Positions 12,061 through 24,162 of a stretch of 64,000 nucleotides of DNA are shown in pieces. Numbering within the stretch: the first letter of the stretch is position 1; the number at the start of each line of letters is the position of its first letter. Below the pieces are notes generated by a model. It was not told where the DNA came from and did not search any database. It worked only from the letters and a program-made list of their open reading frames with translations. Origin of the DNA: Atrina japonica (Eukaryota; Mollusca; Bivalvia; Pterioida; Pinnidae); contig BROG01000032.1 in NCBI GenBank assembly GCA_030159075.1, forward strand, positions 380,001 through 444,000. The letters run 5' to 3'. A program made the position numbers and the translations under genes.

Positions 12061-12671
12061 ACCACAACACAGGAATAAGATAAGGAATACCTAAAACTGG
12101 AACAAAAGATAAAAGTGAATTGTTTTAGCAGACTACAAGATAACTCCAGAGAATGCGACTGGAACTACTTAAAAGTAGTCGTAAATCAGTGTGGATATAA
12201 AGAATCAGCGTGGATATCAAAAATAAGAAGGTCAAGGTGAAAACCAATACACTTATATGATAACCCATCAAGCCCTAGGTGATACTGAAACTCTGAGACC
12301 TATATAATTACATATAATGTATTTGAATTATACACCATATGTCTTAAGATATTTTGTATAGTAAAATACAAATAACCTGGTGGGGGGGCAGAGTCTTGTG
12401 AACCCTTTCTTGACCTGGACAAGTTTAAACTTTAGGAAATAAAGCATAACATTAAAAGTACACTGACTAGAGTAATCGTTCCTACTTGTCACCATACATA
12501 AGAGAGTATCCAGTGAAGAATAAACCATTTTTCTTGTGCAGCTTGTCATAACCAAAAAGTGAGAAAAATCATCCATATGATAATCAAAAGGTTACTCCGC
12601 CCCGCCATCCTATGTGAAGCGGACAATACAATCAATGTAAGATGTAGGATGTACTGGAGATACCTGTCATA

Positions 12672-12951
12672 CTGTCAGGGTTCAACATCAAGGTTTGTCC
12701 AGTTGTCCAGGACAAGTCCATTTTGCGTATGAACAAGTAGATGTTACTCCTCAATCGTCCAAAAGACAAGTGAAATTACTGAAGACAAAAATTAATTCAA
12801 TAAAGATTACTCTTGTTTAAACACAAAAAAACATCTTTGAATGTTACACATGATTTTCAGACAAGTCATTTTTGCATTCGGACAAGTAGATTTCAATACT
12901 ACTTTTCCTGCAGGACAAGTGGAAATTTTCATTAATGTTGAACCCTGACAG
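12672..12951. mobile_element. TA-flanked MITE with near-perfect terminal inverted repeats
   Basis: The left end is ctgtcagggttcaacat. The right end is its exact inverse, atgttgaaccctgacag. TA flanks both ends (12670-12671 and 12952-12953), the target duplication expected of Tc1/mariner-type transposition. The interior has several gacaagt phrases on either side of an A/T-rich centre. There is no transposase frame. Confidence 0.8.
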
Positions 12952-14875
12952 TACTGACATATATGTATTTGTATCAGTAGAACTAGTCTAAACCAACAAA
13001 AGCCTACAAAACCTACAAAAATCCTGATAATCAACACATAGCACATAAAATTTCAGACTTTCTTTGACACGAACAAGGCCTGAAGATTTCTTTTTTGTCT
13101 ATTAAATCAAAACACCTGTTTTTACCAAAACATTTAGTTCTTTTATATACAGAGAAAAATTTCCTGTTTAAAATTAAGTATGGAATGCTTTTAAATGTCA
13201 TTGTCAATACATAACTTAGTAACAGACAAACAGAAAAAAAACCAACATAATCATCCACATATCAATAGGTGAGTATTAACTGAAGTGACAAAATCTTATT
13301 ACCAAGAGATGAGAATGAGATTATCTATACAGACAAGGATATGTTAATAGTAATGAGGATATTCCATAGACATTCCATTCTGGTGAGATTACCTTTAGAC
13401 AAGGAAAAGGTGTTCTCCTACCTTCGACACATGGATCCTCTGTGTGTTTTGTCAGGTCAGAATTTCTTAGGGTGTAGACAAGCAATACACGTTATGACAT
13501 CACAATATAATATTTTGGTATAGGGCATTTACTATAAGAATAATAAAGTGTATAGATATGAGGCATGGGAGAAAAATAATCAAACATGGAGGATGAGTAG
13601 AAAGAGAAATCTCAACCCTCGTGGTGAGAACCTGTAAACCTCAGATTGGACAACCTGACTATTACCTATCATGGGTGGGGGTGACCTGTTCTTATCCACT
13701 CACCACACCCATGTAAAATTCTATTAATCCATTACAGACAAAATAAGTCTGATGAGGATAAATAGATGAGGGAGATAGATCTAAATCTCATTATAGCCAT
13801 ATTTCATTATTCGGGTTCATTGAGTATGATTTAAGATATGCATTTATATATCCTCGTTTTAACCAGTATTTCATTATATACAATCTTTTCATTATAAGTA
13901 GATTTAACTGTATGTAAATACAGATGACAGATGACAATAAATTCTGTATACAATTTCAAATTAGTTGACATGAAATTTCATTGAAATAAAAAAACATATT
14001 TGCAAAGGAACCTATTAGTATTACTAAGTGTAATTTATTTTAAATTTCGTCATGGTTTTAATTTCATTGATAAATGAAATCAACAAAATAAACCAAAATA
14101 AAACCACAACAAATTTTTCTTATTTTACAGTATAATGTATAAAAATGACAGAGGTGTATTTCTGTGCAAGTTTTCATTAGGTACTGTGCTCTGAAGATAT
14201 ATAAAATGTTTGTAGAACAAGAAATGGGCTTCAACATTTTATATCTTTGAGTGATTGACATATGTATAACATGATAGTTTATACCAGAACATACTGTTTG
14301 TGTATAAACAGACAGAACAACGATATGTACACAAAAAATAATAAATAAAAACACGACAAGTCAACATACCGCAAATATGCATCTGAAGGAAAACGAGGAA
14401 GTGAGAAAAAATGACTTCAGAGCAATATGTTCAGATGTTGATTGACTTGAAAGCAATAGTAAATATTTACGGATAGAATATCAGTGAAGTTGATCAGTGG
14501 TGAAAGAGTTGAAAACGGCAGTAAATCTGAGTTTATCTGACATATATCTATACGTTGGATAAATATGATCTGCAGGAGATGAATCCTCCTCTATAGAGAT
14601 ATAATGATAGTCAAGTGCTCCTCATGTTAATTACATAGCACCATACTTCAGTAACAGTGGGGGATCCAAAATTTCCTGGTAATAATATATCCCTCTTTAA
14701 ACGATGACTTTCAAGTGCAATAATTTCATGTGATAGAAAAATGGTGCAGTGTTTGTTGTAGCCCTGGCATACCTGAACAAAACTTGAAATAGAATGCAAA
14801 AAGAAACATGATTCAATTAAATTCCTTGTAAAGCAACTCCCTTTCCTATCCCTGCATGGATGTCCTGACCATTGT
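12952..14875. other. Mostly featureless; moderately G/C-rich patch at 13560-13770
   Basis: The patch has catgggtgggggtgacctgt and ctcaccacacccatg, which resemble KLF-type and nuclear-receptor half-sites. No exon is evident. The rest is A/T-rich. Confidence 0.35.
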
Positions 14876-14963
14876 GTATGCATGCATGTGAGTGTTTGCA
14901 TGTGTTTGAGTGTATTCATGTGTGTGAGTGTACGCGTGCATGTGAGCATGTGTTTTGTGTGTA
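14876..14963. repeat. TG-rich low-complexity stretch
   Basis: It consists of irregular repeats of gtgtgagtgt, gcatgtgtttgag and similar phrases. It borders the 57-bp array that follows. Confidence 0.7.
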
Positions 14964-14966
14964 TCT

Positions 14967-15494
14967 TTTCTAAATTTCTACTGTTTCATCAGTTTGTACA
15001 CACTTATATAATTCTGTTATCTAAATTTCTACTATCATCAATTTGTACAGATTTACATGTATATAATTCTGTTATCTAAATTTCTACTGTCATCAATTTG
15101 TACAGATTTACATGTATATAATTCTGTTATCTAAATTTTTACTGTATCATAAATTTGTACAGATTTACATGTATATAATTCTGTTATCTAAATTTTTACT
15201 GTATCATCAATTTGTACAGATTTCTGTTATCTAAATTTTTACTGTATCATCAATTTGTACAGATTTACATGTATATAATTCTGTTATCTAAATTTTTACT
15301 GTATCATCAATTTGTACAGATTTACATGTATATAATTCTGTTATCTAAATTTTTACTGTATCATCAATTTGTACAGATTTACATGTATATAATTCTGTTA
15401 TCTAAATTTTTACTGTATCATCAATTTGTACAGATTTACATGTATATAATTCTGTTATCTAAATTTTTACTGTATCATCAATTTGTACAGATTT
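14967..15494. repeat. 57-bp tandem array, about 9 copies
   Basis: The unit contains ttctgttatctaaattt, actgtatcatcaatttgtac and agatttacatgtatataa in order. The later copies are nearly identical and the first two are diverged. One copy near 15222 lacks the acatgtatataa part. Because 57 is a multiple of three, an open frame with a 19-residue repeat appears. It is not evidence of a gene. Confidence 0.95.
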
Positions 15495-16015
15495 TGTTAT
15501 AAAACCCTTTGCACCTGACTGCCCTGACCGCTAGCCAAAGAGTCATGATGTTTGACAAGATGTGTCACTATCAATTACACATACAATTACATTCAATCAC
15601 CCCCAGCTGGCATCCACTTGTAGAAGCCAATGTGAATCCTACCCAACCAAAACATATCTATGTCCAAAAAATGATAATCTTGTTTACGAAATGTGTAACC
15701 CAGAATATGAATAAACTGTATGTAAATAACTGCTTAATCCATTACGTACAATATCCAAATTCTGGCATTCCAAATAGTAATGGAATGAACCCTGTATGTA
15801 ATAAACTTGACACAAGCTGACACAGTGCTTTATGAATATGAATTCTTTTACATTAATTAATACATATAAAACAAGTGCTTGACCCTTTGATTCTTAATGT
15901 CCAACCTGTACAGTCTTACTGTTTATCTAATAAGCACTCAGCATACCGATAACAATGTGAAAGTTATGAAACTTCCAGATGAGATGTAAAAGTAACTTCA
16001 TAGTTTAGTTATTGA

Positions 16016-17006
16016 ACAAAAATTGACATCATATGTCATGTATAGGTAAAAAATTAATATCATGTCATGTAAAGGATAAAAAGTGACATCATATGTCATG
16101 TATAGGTAACAAATTGATATCATGTCATGTAAAGGATAAAAATTGACATCATATGTCATGTACAGGTAACAAATTGATATCATGTCATGCATAGGGCAAA
16201 AATTGACATCATATGTCATGTATAGGCAAAAATTGACATCATATATAGGACAAAAATTGATATCATATGTCATGGATAGGGCAAAAATTGACATCAAACA
16301 TCATATATAGGGCAAAAATTGATATCATATGTCATGTATAGGGCAAATATTGACATCACACATCATATATAGGGCAAAAATTGATATCATGTCATGTAAA
16401 GGACAAAAATTGACATGTCATGTAGCGACAAAAACTGACAGTGTCATGTATTGGCATAAACTCACACCATGTGTCATGTATTGACAAAAACTGACATCAT
16501 GCCTTGTAGTGACAAAAACTTACATCATATGACATGTAGAGACAAAAACTGACAGCATGAAATGTATTGGCATACACTGACATCATGTCATTTACTGGCA
16601 AAACTGACATCAAATGGGTTATTTAGATAAAAACTGATATAACATTTCATATACTGATATATTACAAACCAAAACTATCTTTATATGGCTTAAAGAATCA
16701 AAATCTGACATCACATGTCATTTACTGGCAGAATCTGACATCATGTCATGTAAAGGTAGAAACTGACATCATATTTCATATACTGGCAAAAGCTTACGTT
16801 ACATGTCATGTACTGGCAAAAACTGACATAACACATCATGTACTGGCAAAAACTGACATCACATGTCATATATAGGCAAAAACTGACAGCACATGTCATA
16901 CACTGGCAAAAACTGACATCACATGTCATGTACTGGCAAAAATTGACATCACATATCATGTATAGGCAAAAACTGGCATCACATGTCTTATATTGACAAA
17001 AACTGT
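16016..17006. repeat. 30-bp degenerate tandem array
   Basis: The unit is about 30 bases: aaattgacatcatatgtc then atgtataggc. The block gacatcatatgtc is itself an imperfect dyad. The copies near 16610-16735 are badly worn. The right part favours actggcaaaaactgacatc, so two subfamilies are present. The 30-base period gives open minus-strand frames that are not genes. Confidence 0.9.
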
Positions 17007-17138
17007 ATTTTATCAGGAAAAATCTCAACAATATTAACTCAACTTAATGACTAGTCAATACATCTTTCTCTGATATCAACACAGTTTATTAAAATCTATA
17101 TATCAATATGAAGTGTAACAGATTTATTATCTAAATAA

Positions 17139-17140
<2 letters not shown>

Positions 17141-17172
<32 letters not shown>
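17141..17172. repeat. (AT)16 microsatellite
   Basis: It is an uninterrupted alternating AT run of 32 bases. Confidence 0.95.
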
Positions 17173-17174
<2 letters not shown>

Positions 17175-17882
17175 CATGTATATGAAGTTCCTGTAGTATC
17201 ACTTCTGTAAGTGTAAAGTATGTTAATAACACGCCACAGAAGTAGGTCTGTATGAATACACAGAAGACATACAAATCCCTGATAGGCAATTTAAGTTAAG
17301 TACATCATAAAAATTGAATATTATAATAGTAACATAAGTATGTATCTTAACCATTGTTGTTAAATATAACCTATAGCCCTCAGATATAGATTAAATATTT
17401 ATCAAATGCAGAATAATCATGAACTGAATCTTGTCATAATATTTAAATAACAGGCCAGCATGAGCCTAATTACATAGTATTTACATGTATATCAAGTCTG
17501 GTTAATTGATTCTGTCAGGAAATACATGTAGTCAATAAATCTATGTAAAACAAAATTGAAAATTTTAGAATATGTGTACTTTAGGACTGATTACAAATAT
17601 TGCAAAAATGAATTTTTTAAAAGGATAAATACTTTTTCTAATACTTTAATCTTACCATTCAATCTCAAATTTGTATTTTTACTTCAAAAGTATCAAAGAG
17701 AGATAGAAAATATCTGGAACCAAAATATTGAAGTGAAAAATGAAAATGTATAAATTTAAGTTATGGCAGGAAGTAATTAAAAAGTAATCCAATATTAGTT
17801 TTGTGGCATGCAAATATATTTTTACGTGTGTGTCATTCTATTTCATTTAAATAAAGTTGATATAGCATGCATGATGTACTTA

Positions 17883-17885
<3 letters not shown>

Positions 17886-17974
<89 letters not shown>
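17886..17974. repeat. (CA)44 microsatellite
   Basis: It is an uninterrupted CA run of 89 bases, a probable length-polymorphic site with potential to form Z-DNA. Confidence 0.98.
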
Positions 17975-17976
<2 letters not shown>

Positions 17977-19755
17977 CAGATTTTCTATTCATGAACATAC
18001 CTTTATTTCTCAGTTTTGTTCCTTTCTACTGTAACAGTGAGAACGCATCAAAATCAAACAAATCCACGATCCATCACAATCCATCACATGATAATTTGCT
18101 CTACTTGGGAGGGATATTTTCAGGTATTACAACAGATTTTACATCCTTCACACAATCTCACACATTTTACTCCTAATTCTACTGTCAGACAAATACCATG
18201 CTGTGTTTTTTTACACAAGGAGCCCCGTTACATGTTAAAATTCCCGTTACATGTTAAATTCCCGTGTGCACTTGTTGTTGGTTCAATAACAAGAGGATGA
18301 TGATCCTGCTGCCAGATAAGGCTGACCTAATGTAAACTAATACAGCACTCTGTAATAACAGGCACCCATCCATAGTTAAATTACAGGAAATTTACCACTA
18401 AATGACTGTCCAGTTCAAAAGGAATAAAATATCTAGTGGAAATAATTTGCTTCTATTTTGAAATGCCACACCGGTTTTGAAGTGCCGTATTTAAGAGATT
18501 ATAAATTATGACTGTAACAACAAATGCCTGATGAGGGGGAAAAAAAGGTTTCACTTGTACAAACATGGGAGAAGGAACTCTATGAGCCAAGGTGGTAGAG
18601 ATAAGACAATGAATTGGTGTGCAGTAGTTCCTGGGGGATCTTGGGAAATTTGATACGATCATGAAGCGTTTGATCATTTACTTTGATTAAGACCAGGTGG
18701 TATTGCATGTTAAAATTTATTTACTGAATTACAGGAATCTTAAAACAACTTGAAGACTTATATATGTGATTATTTTAATGATTTAAACATGTAATGAATT
18801 CTGTTACAAATGAAGATTTTTATTTTGAAAATCAAGTTACAAAAATTTACAAAGCATCCAAAAAAAAAGAAAAGTTTTTCAGACAGAAGAAATAAAGATA
18901 ATATGCATTTGAAGTAATATCCATAATGGAAAATTATACCTTGAAATTAACTTCCTCAGAAGACAATTAAAAATATCAAAACAAGATAAAACTGTGTCAA
19001 AAAGCATACCAACAATACTTATTTTGCGAAATAATTTATTCATATATTAATGTATGTTAGTAGATGTAGAGATTTATCCTACGATGTCATCACAAAATGA
19101 CTGGTATTTTAAATGAAGCTCAGATATAATATATACACACCTTTATCATAAATGAATAAATAGAAATACTGGATTTTAATTTCATTTGTGAAATCTACAA
19201 AGAATTTATTTGTTTCAAATTCCTTATAAATTCCATATCCCAGATGTATACAGGTATTCAATTGACTCTGATCGCAGAAAGAAAAGACAGGAAATAGGAT
19301 TAAATGCATACATGTAAAATGAAAATAGCAAGCATTGTGTTAATGTATGAACTAACAGATACAAAATATGTACATCCTTGAATGATAAATATGATATAAT
19401 GATGATGTAGCAGGAAATATAAAAATTCTCCGATATTTACAACTTATAAAAGGAATATATAAGACTTAGTGTCACGTGACGAAGGTTTTAACTAGAGATG
19501 ACCAACACTGAAAAATCCCTACAGCAAAAAAAGCATCTTACAAACAGGAGCTACATGTATTGTGTCCAGTTATGCTTACACCAGGCCGTCAGGTAAACAG
19601 ATACACCAATGGAAAATAGCGTGATTGTTGAGTTTTATATAAAAGACCACCAAATCTCAAGATATTTAACAGAATATAAACTGGAATGTAGAAAATAATA
19701 CTATTAGTGAATTAGGTCTACAGCTATATCCACCAATAATATCAATGTATGATGA
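17975..19755. other. No supported feature
   Basis: There are no repeats apart from short poly(A) runs. A duplicated phrase, ccgttacatgttaaattcc, lies at about 18223-18265. Frames through this part lack any domain. Confidence 0.45.
19471..19480. promoter_or_regulatory. Palindromic E-box gtcacgtgac
   Basis: It is a perfect 10-base palindrome around CACGTG. The form matches the class of sites bound by USF, TFE and MITF-type bHLH-zip factors. One site in 64 kb may be chance. No promoter is visible nearby. Confidence 0.3.
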
Positions 19756-19769
19756 TTGGGGCTGGAGAC

Positions 19770-20012
19770 TTGATTTGATTTTGATTTGATTTTTTGTTTT
19801 ACACCATACTCAACAATTTTTCAGTCATATGATGGCGTCCAGTCTTTATTGGAGAAACCCCGGTTACCCAGGTAAAGACCACCGACCTTCCGCGAGAAAA
19901 CTGGCAAACTTTCCCACTTAATTCGTAATGACCCTAGCGGGATTCAAACCAGAGTTGAGAGGCCGTGTGATTTACAGCGCAATGCTCTAACCACTCGGCC
20001 ATGGTGGCCCCC
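19770..20012 (-). mobile_element. Intact tRNA-derived SINE, family A, with 14-bp target duplication
   Basis: The minus-strand head reads ggccgagtggttagagcatt, a tRNA A-box of Ser/Leu type, with a B-box at ggtttgaatcccg. The body contains gtgggaaagtttgccagttt and the tail is a run of tcaaa/atcaa units. The target duplication ttggggctggagac is perfect (19756-19769 and 20013-20026), so insertion was fairly recent. Propagation would depend on a LINE that is not present here. Confidence 0.9.
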
Positions 20013-20026
20013 TTGGGGCTGGAGAC

Positions 20027-21430
20027 AACAAGATATTTGGCCAAATATCATTTGAGGTGGACTAGGGTAACAATGCACTTATACAAGTTCTCATAGCATG
20101 AAGACCATAAGTGTAATTTAAAAATATCCAATATTTATTCTGACATCCACTTAACTCTTTCTCCTTTAAGTATTTATGGGTAAATGGTATGCTTTCTTCT
20201 ATAGTTTTAGACCAATCTATTACAGTCTGTAGTGTTGGAAGAATTACGTTCATATTGTAGCCAGAGATACTACTATGTAAACATTTTAATTGAAGTTAAA
20301 AAAAGTCAAATCAAGTTCTTTTGCCAGGAAACCAATTCTATTCATAATTTTATACTGCTCTTGACCTTGAAAACATAAGAGAAAAAAAAACACTGAATCA
20401 AGGTCATTGTCACACCCTTGGGTCCTAGGTAATTGCTAATTTCAAAAATTGACTAAATGAATGTAAAAACCAAGACAATCAGCTTTAGAGCTGTACATTT
20501 AAAGAGAACACACAAAAAATCTAACATTTCAAGTACATAACAGTTCATCTCAGTCTATTTATAAGCCTGATACAAAATGACAGCAAACCTGGGAATACAA
20601 CGCCTTTATGAAAGCTAGATAAACCATACCCTGGTCATAAAAGTCAAATATATAGGTCAGATACAGCATCTGAAACAGTCAATATGCTAAGCATCCATAG
20701 ATACACCAAATATGTAGGCTTCTGGTTCATGTAGGACATTTTCATTATTTAGAGATAACCTTCACTTAAAGTGCATTTCATTTGTTTCAACATGTTTTTT
20801 GAAAATATGAAAATGCTGCCTATGTAGTACAAGATTACATGTTTAACTGTGAATAAAGGCCAAGAATATCATTGACTTTTTCACATGAACTCATATCTGT
20901 AGGTATGGTTTGACCATCATTACTGTCCAATATATTAGAGTATTCTCTCACAGCTAATGACATCTTTAGATATACCCTTACTGATATTGTCCAGTATAGG
21001 TTTCGGTTTTTATCTTGTCCTTAGTCAGCTGACAGGTCCAGCACCTGTGCATGTAGACTTATCATCCCTCCATCACAAAAACAATCCCATCTCCTGTTGA
21101 TAAAATCTACCACAAAACCAACACTGACAAGTTTAGAGAAATAGTTAAGAGGTCAGCTTTAATCTCCCCAGAATACAACTATCTATATATCCTCCATACT
21201 TTTGATGTGTTCCTGTTCCCCATGGTATTATATATAGCCGCTGTTGTTGATATAACTTATAATGACAGCTGTTTTGTCTTTAAAGACCACAAACAAAATT
21301 ATATAATCATCATCTTTAATTACCAAATATTTGAAAAAAAAAAAAAAAAAAGGATTGAAGCTAAAGATAAAACAGATACACAAGTCACATGTAGGTCTGA
21401 ATAGCTAACCTGCTAAGCTCTGACCAAAGA
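20027..21430. other. No supported feature
   Basis: It is A/T-rich sequence with an 18-base A run near 21336. Nothing coding or repetitive is recognised. Confidence 0.45.
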
Positions 21431-21590
21431 GTTTCTTAGTAACCTTTTGAACTTTGACCTGGATGAGTATTTTTCTAATTTTATAAAAACAGTTTCCTTG
21501 TAACCTTTTGAACTTTGACCTGGATGAGCAGTTTTGTCTTCTTTTAAGAACAGTTTCCTAGTAACCTTTTGAACTTTGACCTGTATCAGC
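21431..21590. repeat. Three copies of a repeat of about 60 bp
   Basis: The phrases agtttc(c)tagtaacc and ttttgaactttgacctg occur three times with variable spacers. A related pair, aggtctgaacagctaacctg and aggtctgaatagctaacctg, lies near 21694 and 21391, so the whole segment seems locally duplicated. Confidence 0.8.
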
Positions 21591-21818
21591 TGCACTGTGT
21601 TTACATAAGATCTGATTAAGACTTGCACACTAGATGTTTTATTTTCCTCTAAATAACCATATCTACTTGAAAGATTAAAGCTGAAGCACATACAGGTCTG
21701 AACAGCTAACCTGCTCAGCTCTGATAAAAGATTTTTGTGATCATCTTTCACAGTTTGACCTTCAATGTCAGCAACTTGTATATACATAACTCTTTTATTC
21801 ATACATAACCTGCAGATC

Positions 21819-21973
21819 TAGGGCTTGTTTTACAAAAAATTCTTCAAGTCCTAAATCCAAAGTCTTAGTTCCTAATTGTCATGGGACTAATCAATCAGTT
21901 ATGCATTGCCATGGTAATTAGGACTAAAAGTTAGGATTTAGGACTTACGACCTTTCATAAAACAGGCCCCTGG
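21819..21973. mobile_element. Foldback/MITE element with arms of about 60 bp
   Basis: The left half contains gggcttgttttacaa, agtcctaaatcc and cctaattgtcatgg. The right half contains the inverses ccatggtaattagg, ggatttaggact and ttcataaaacaggcccctgg. The arms pair over nearly the whole element. The terminal phrase ggcctgttttatgaa is common in marine invertebrate repeats (from memory). Confidence 0.75.
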
Positions 21974-22151
21974 TGATATGGTAGGCAAATTTGACAGCCT
22001 TTGCACCAAATGATGTTGGGTACCATAAAATTTTAATTATGACATAAATTCTGTACAAATTGGAAATCTTGAGGTTTTTTGCAACAAGCATGAGTAAAAT
22101 TTTATTCAAATTTTAAAACCATGAAGTCCACATTCATCTCCAGACAGCATG

Positions 22152-22215
22152 ACTTCAAGCCTGGCTGGAATGTAAGCTGATTTTGAGTGAAAGTTGCCAA
22201 TTTACTTACTGACGG
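22152..22215 (+). mobile_element. SINE family A, small internal fragment
   Basis: The run from acttcaagcctggctgga to gagtgaaagttgccaattta matches the region just after the B-box of family A in the plus orientation. Head and tail are absent. Confidence 0.45.
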
Positions 22216-23019
22216 CAAAACAAAAAAATGTAAATTACATAATAAAGATCCTTATAAACAAGGATAACATACAATTCTACCATCAAATATATACATCATC
22301 ACAGGAACACATAAAACAACAAAAATATGTGTATATGCCGATGTTGCAAGTTATTTGTTGTATATGAGAAAATAACAAGATACGAATAAAAAGAATGTAA
22401 TTCTAGACACCGTTATACAATTACATATTAACACAAATCTTATATATATGTCATCCATAAATAAAAACAGTAATAATGTTTACACTTCTAAAAGAAGACT
22501 CATAAACACTGACATCAAAGCTTCCACCCCCCAAAAAAACATAAAAAAAATGAAGAACAAATAAAAATGCCAAAAATATCAGTGCTGCTGTATATAAATT
22601 ACAAATCTTTATCCAAAATACCCTTGTCATTATGTGCTTTCTACCAGTGATTTTCACAAAAAGTGATAAATGGCAAGAACGTCTAGACGCAAATCAAATT
22701 TCCTTTTCCGTGATTATTTTGAATAAAATAATGATGGAACCTTTTCTGGTGCTTAATCTTGATTCCATCGTTACGGTATTAACAAACAGTTCAATGTACT
22801 CTAACATTCATAGATATTTAGTTGAAAGTAATCACCAAATCCAAGGATAATTAAAACACAATATGCGTAAATAAGGTTCCAAAATATTGTTAGATCCATT
22901 TTACATATCTATGTCAGAAGGACAGGAACAATTTCTACTTAAGTGCATGTACTATTAAAATGGAAACAAAATTAGTTCATTCACACACCAAAATTCTGGA
23001 TTCAGCAAGTTTAATATTT

Positions 23020-23224
23020 GATTGTTTGTTTGCTTAACTGTCATTTTATATCCGGACCTGGGTTTTATGGCTCATCCAAAAGATCTGTGACCTTTCACTT
23101 CGTATGCTGAGCCCTTGGTGTTGGAACAGCCACTATCTAATGTCTTAAGTTTGATCTGGTCTGGAAATTGAACCTAGGACCTTCTGGTTGTGAGATGATT
23201 GCTCTACCACTAGACCATTACAAG
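23020..23224 (-). mobile_element. tRNA-derived SINE, family C
   Basis: The minus-strand head is aatggtctagtggtagagca, an A-box like those of Asp/Gly/Glu tRNAs, with a B-box at ggttcaatttcc. The body has caccaagggctcagcatacg and gatgagccataaaaccc, and the tail is caaacaaacaatc. No target duplication is clear. It is not a functional tRNA, since the acceptor stem is missing. Confidence 0.75.
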
Positions 23225-23904
23225 CAGTGCAACTTTAACTCATTCACCCCTAAAGACACATTTGGACTGGTCTAAGTCATTGATTTACAGAAGAGTCCAT
23301 TGTTTTTCAGGGGTTGATGAGTTAATAAAAAGAGATTTTTTTAGTGAGATGGTGCCATATATTTGTCCTGCTCATCTGTATTACATTGTTTATAAAAATC
23401 ACAGATACCAAAATATTTAAACTGTCAGCAGGTCTAAAAAACACAATATAAATTTGGTAAACATTTGACAAACAAGGACCCCAGAAAATCCAGATGTGGG
23501 ATCAAGTGCCATCCACTGTTGACTGGTCATATAAAATTCTATAATATGAACTATGCCAATGCCTTGATGGAAAGCACAGCTCCTCTTTTTTTACAAATGC
23601 AGGAAAACATTTATTGGGAGTCCATTCGCTCTCTCACAAGAGCAACACCTGTCCAACAAAATGATGTCACAGTTTAATTGTGATGTCAAATATTTAGAAC
23701 ATCAGCACTTCCGCAAAATATGACCATAAAAAGTCTCAAAAACATTTGATTTGAATAGATTAAGTAGTGAAGCATCAGACTGACGTGGTCCATCGTCAGC
23801 CATCTTGGCTGAAGATTTATTTAGGTTCTACAGTGTACAGCTTCTGACACAGTCCTGTCACTTTTCTATGTTACATGTATGTTCATATGCTACATGTATC
23901 TTAT

Positions 23905-24150
23905 GATTTGATTTGATTTGATTTTTTGTTTTACGCCATACTCAACAATTTTTCAGTCATATGATGGCGTCCAGTTTTTATTGGTGGAGGAGAAACCCTG
24001 GTTACCTGGGAAAAGACCACCGACCTTCCGCAAGAAAACTGGCAAACTTTCCCACTTAATTAGAAATGACCCTAGCAGGATTCGAACCAGAGGTGATAGG
24101 CCATGTGATTTACAGCGCAATGCTCTAACCACTCGGCCACGGAGGCCCCC
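23905..24150 (-). mobile_element. Intact tRNA-derived SINE, family A, with 12-bp target duplication
   Basis: It has the same layout as the copy at 19770: head ggccgagtggttagagcatt, B-box ggttcgaatcctgc (close to a perfect Pol III B-box), the V-type body and a tail of caaat units. The target duplication catgtatcttat is perfect (23893-23904 and 24151-24162). Open frames of 114 codons on both strands across it are incidental. Confidence 0.92.
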
Positions 24151-24162
24151 CATGTATCTTAT

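Noticed and set aside
13341..13523. Plus-strand 60-codon frame near a G/C-richer patch
   Set aside because: No splice pair or domain. The opposite strand has a donor-like site but no exon body.
15212..15502. Plus-strand frame with a 19-residue repeat
   Set aside because: It is a by-product of the 57-bp array.
15998..17031. Minus-strand frames with Tyr-Met-Thr-x-Asp-Val repeats
   Set aside because: They are by-products of the 30-bp array.
24060..24150. tRNA gene candidates at SINE heads (also 26520-26605, 19940-20012, 23160-23224)
   Set aside because: A- and B-boxes are present, but acceptor stems do not pair and each runs into a SINE body. They are retroposon heads.
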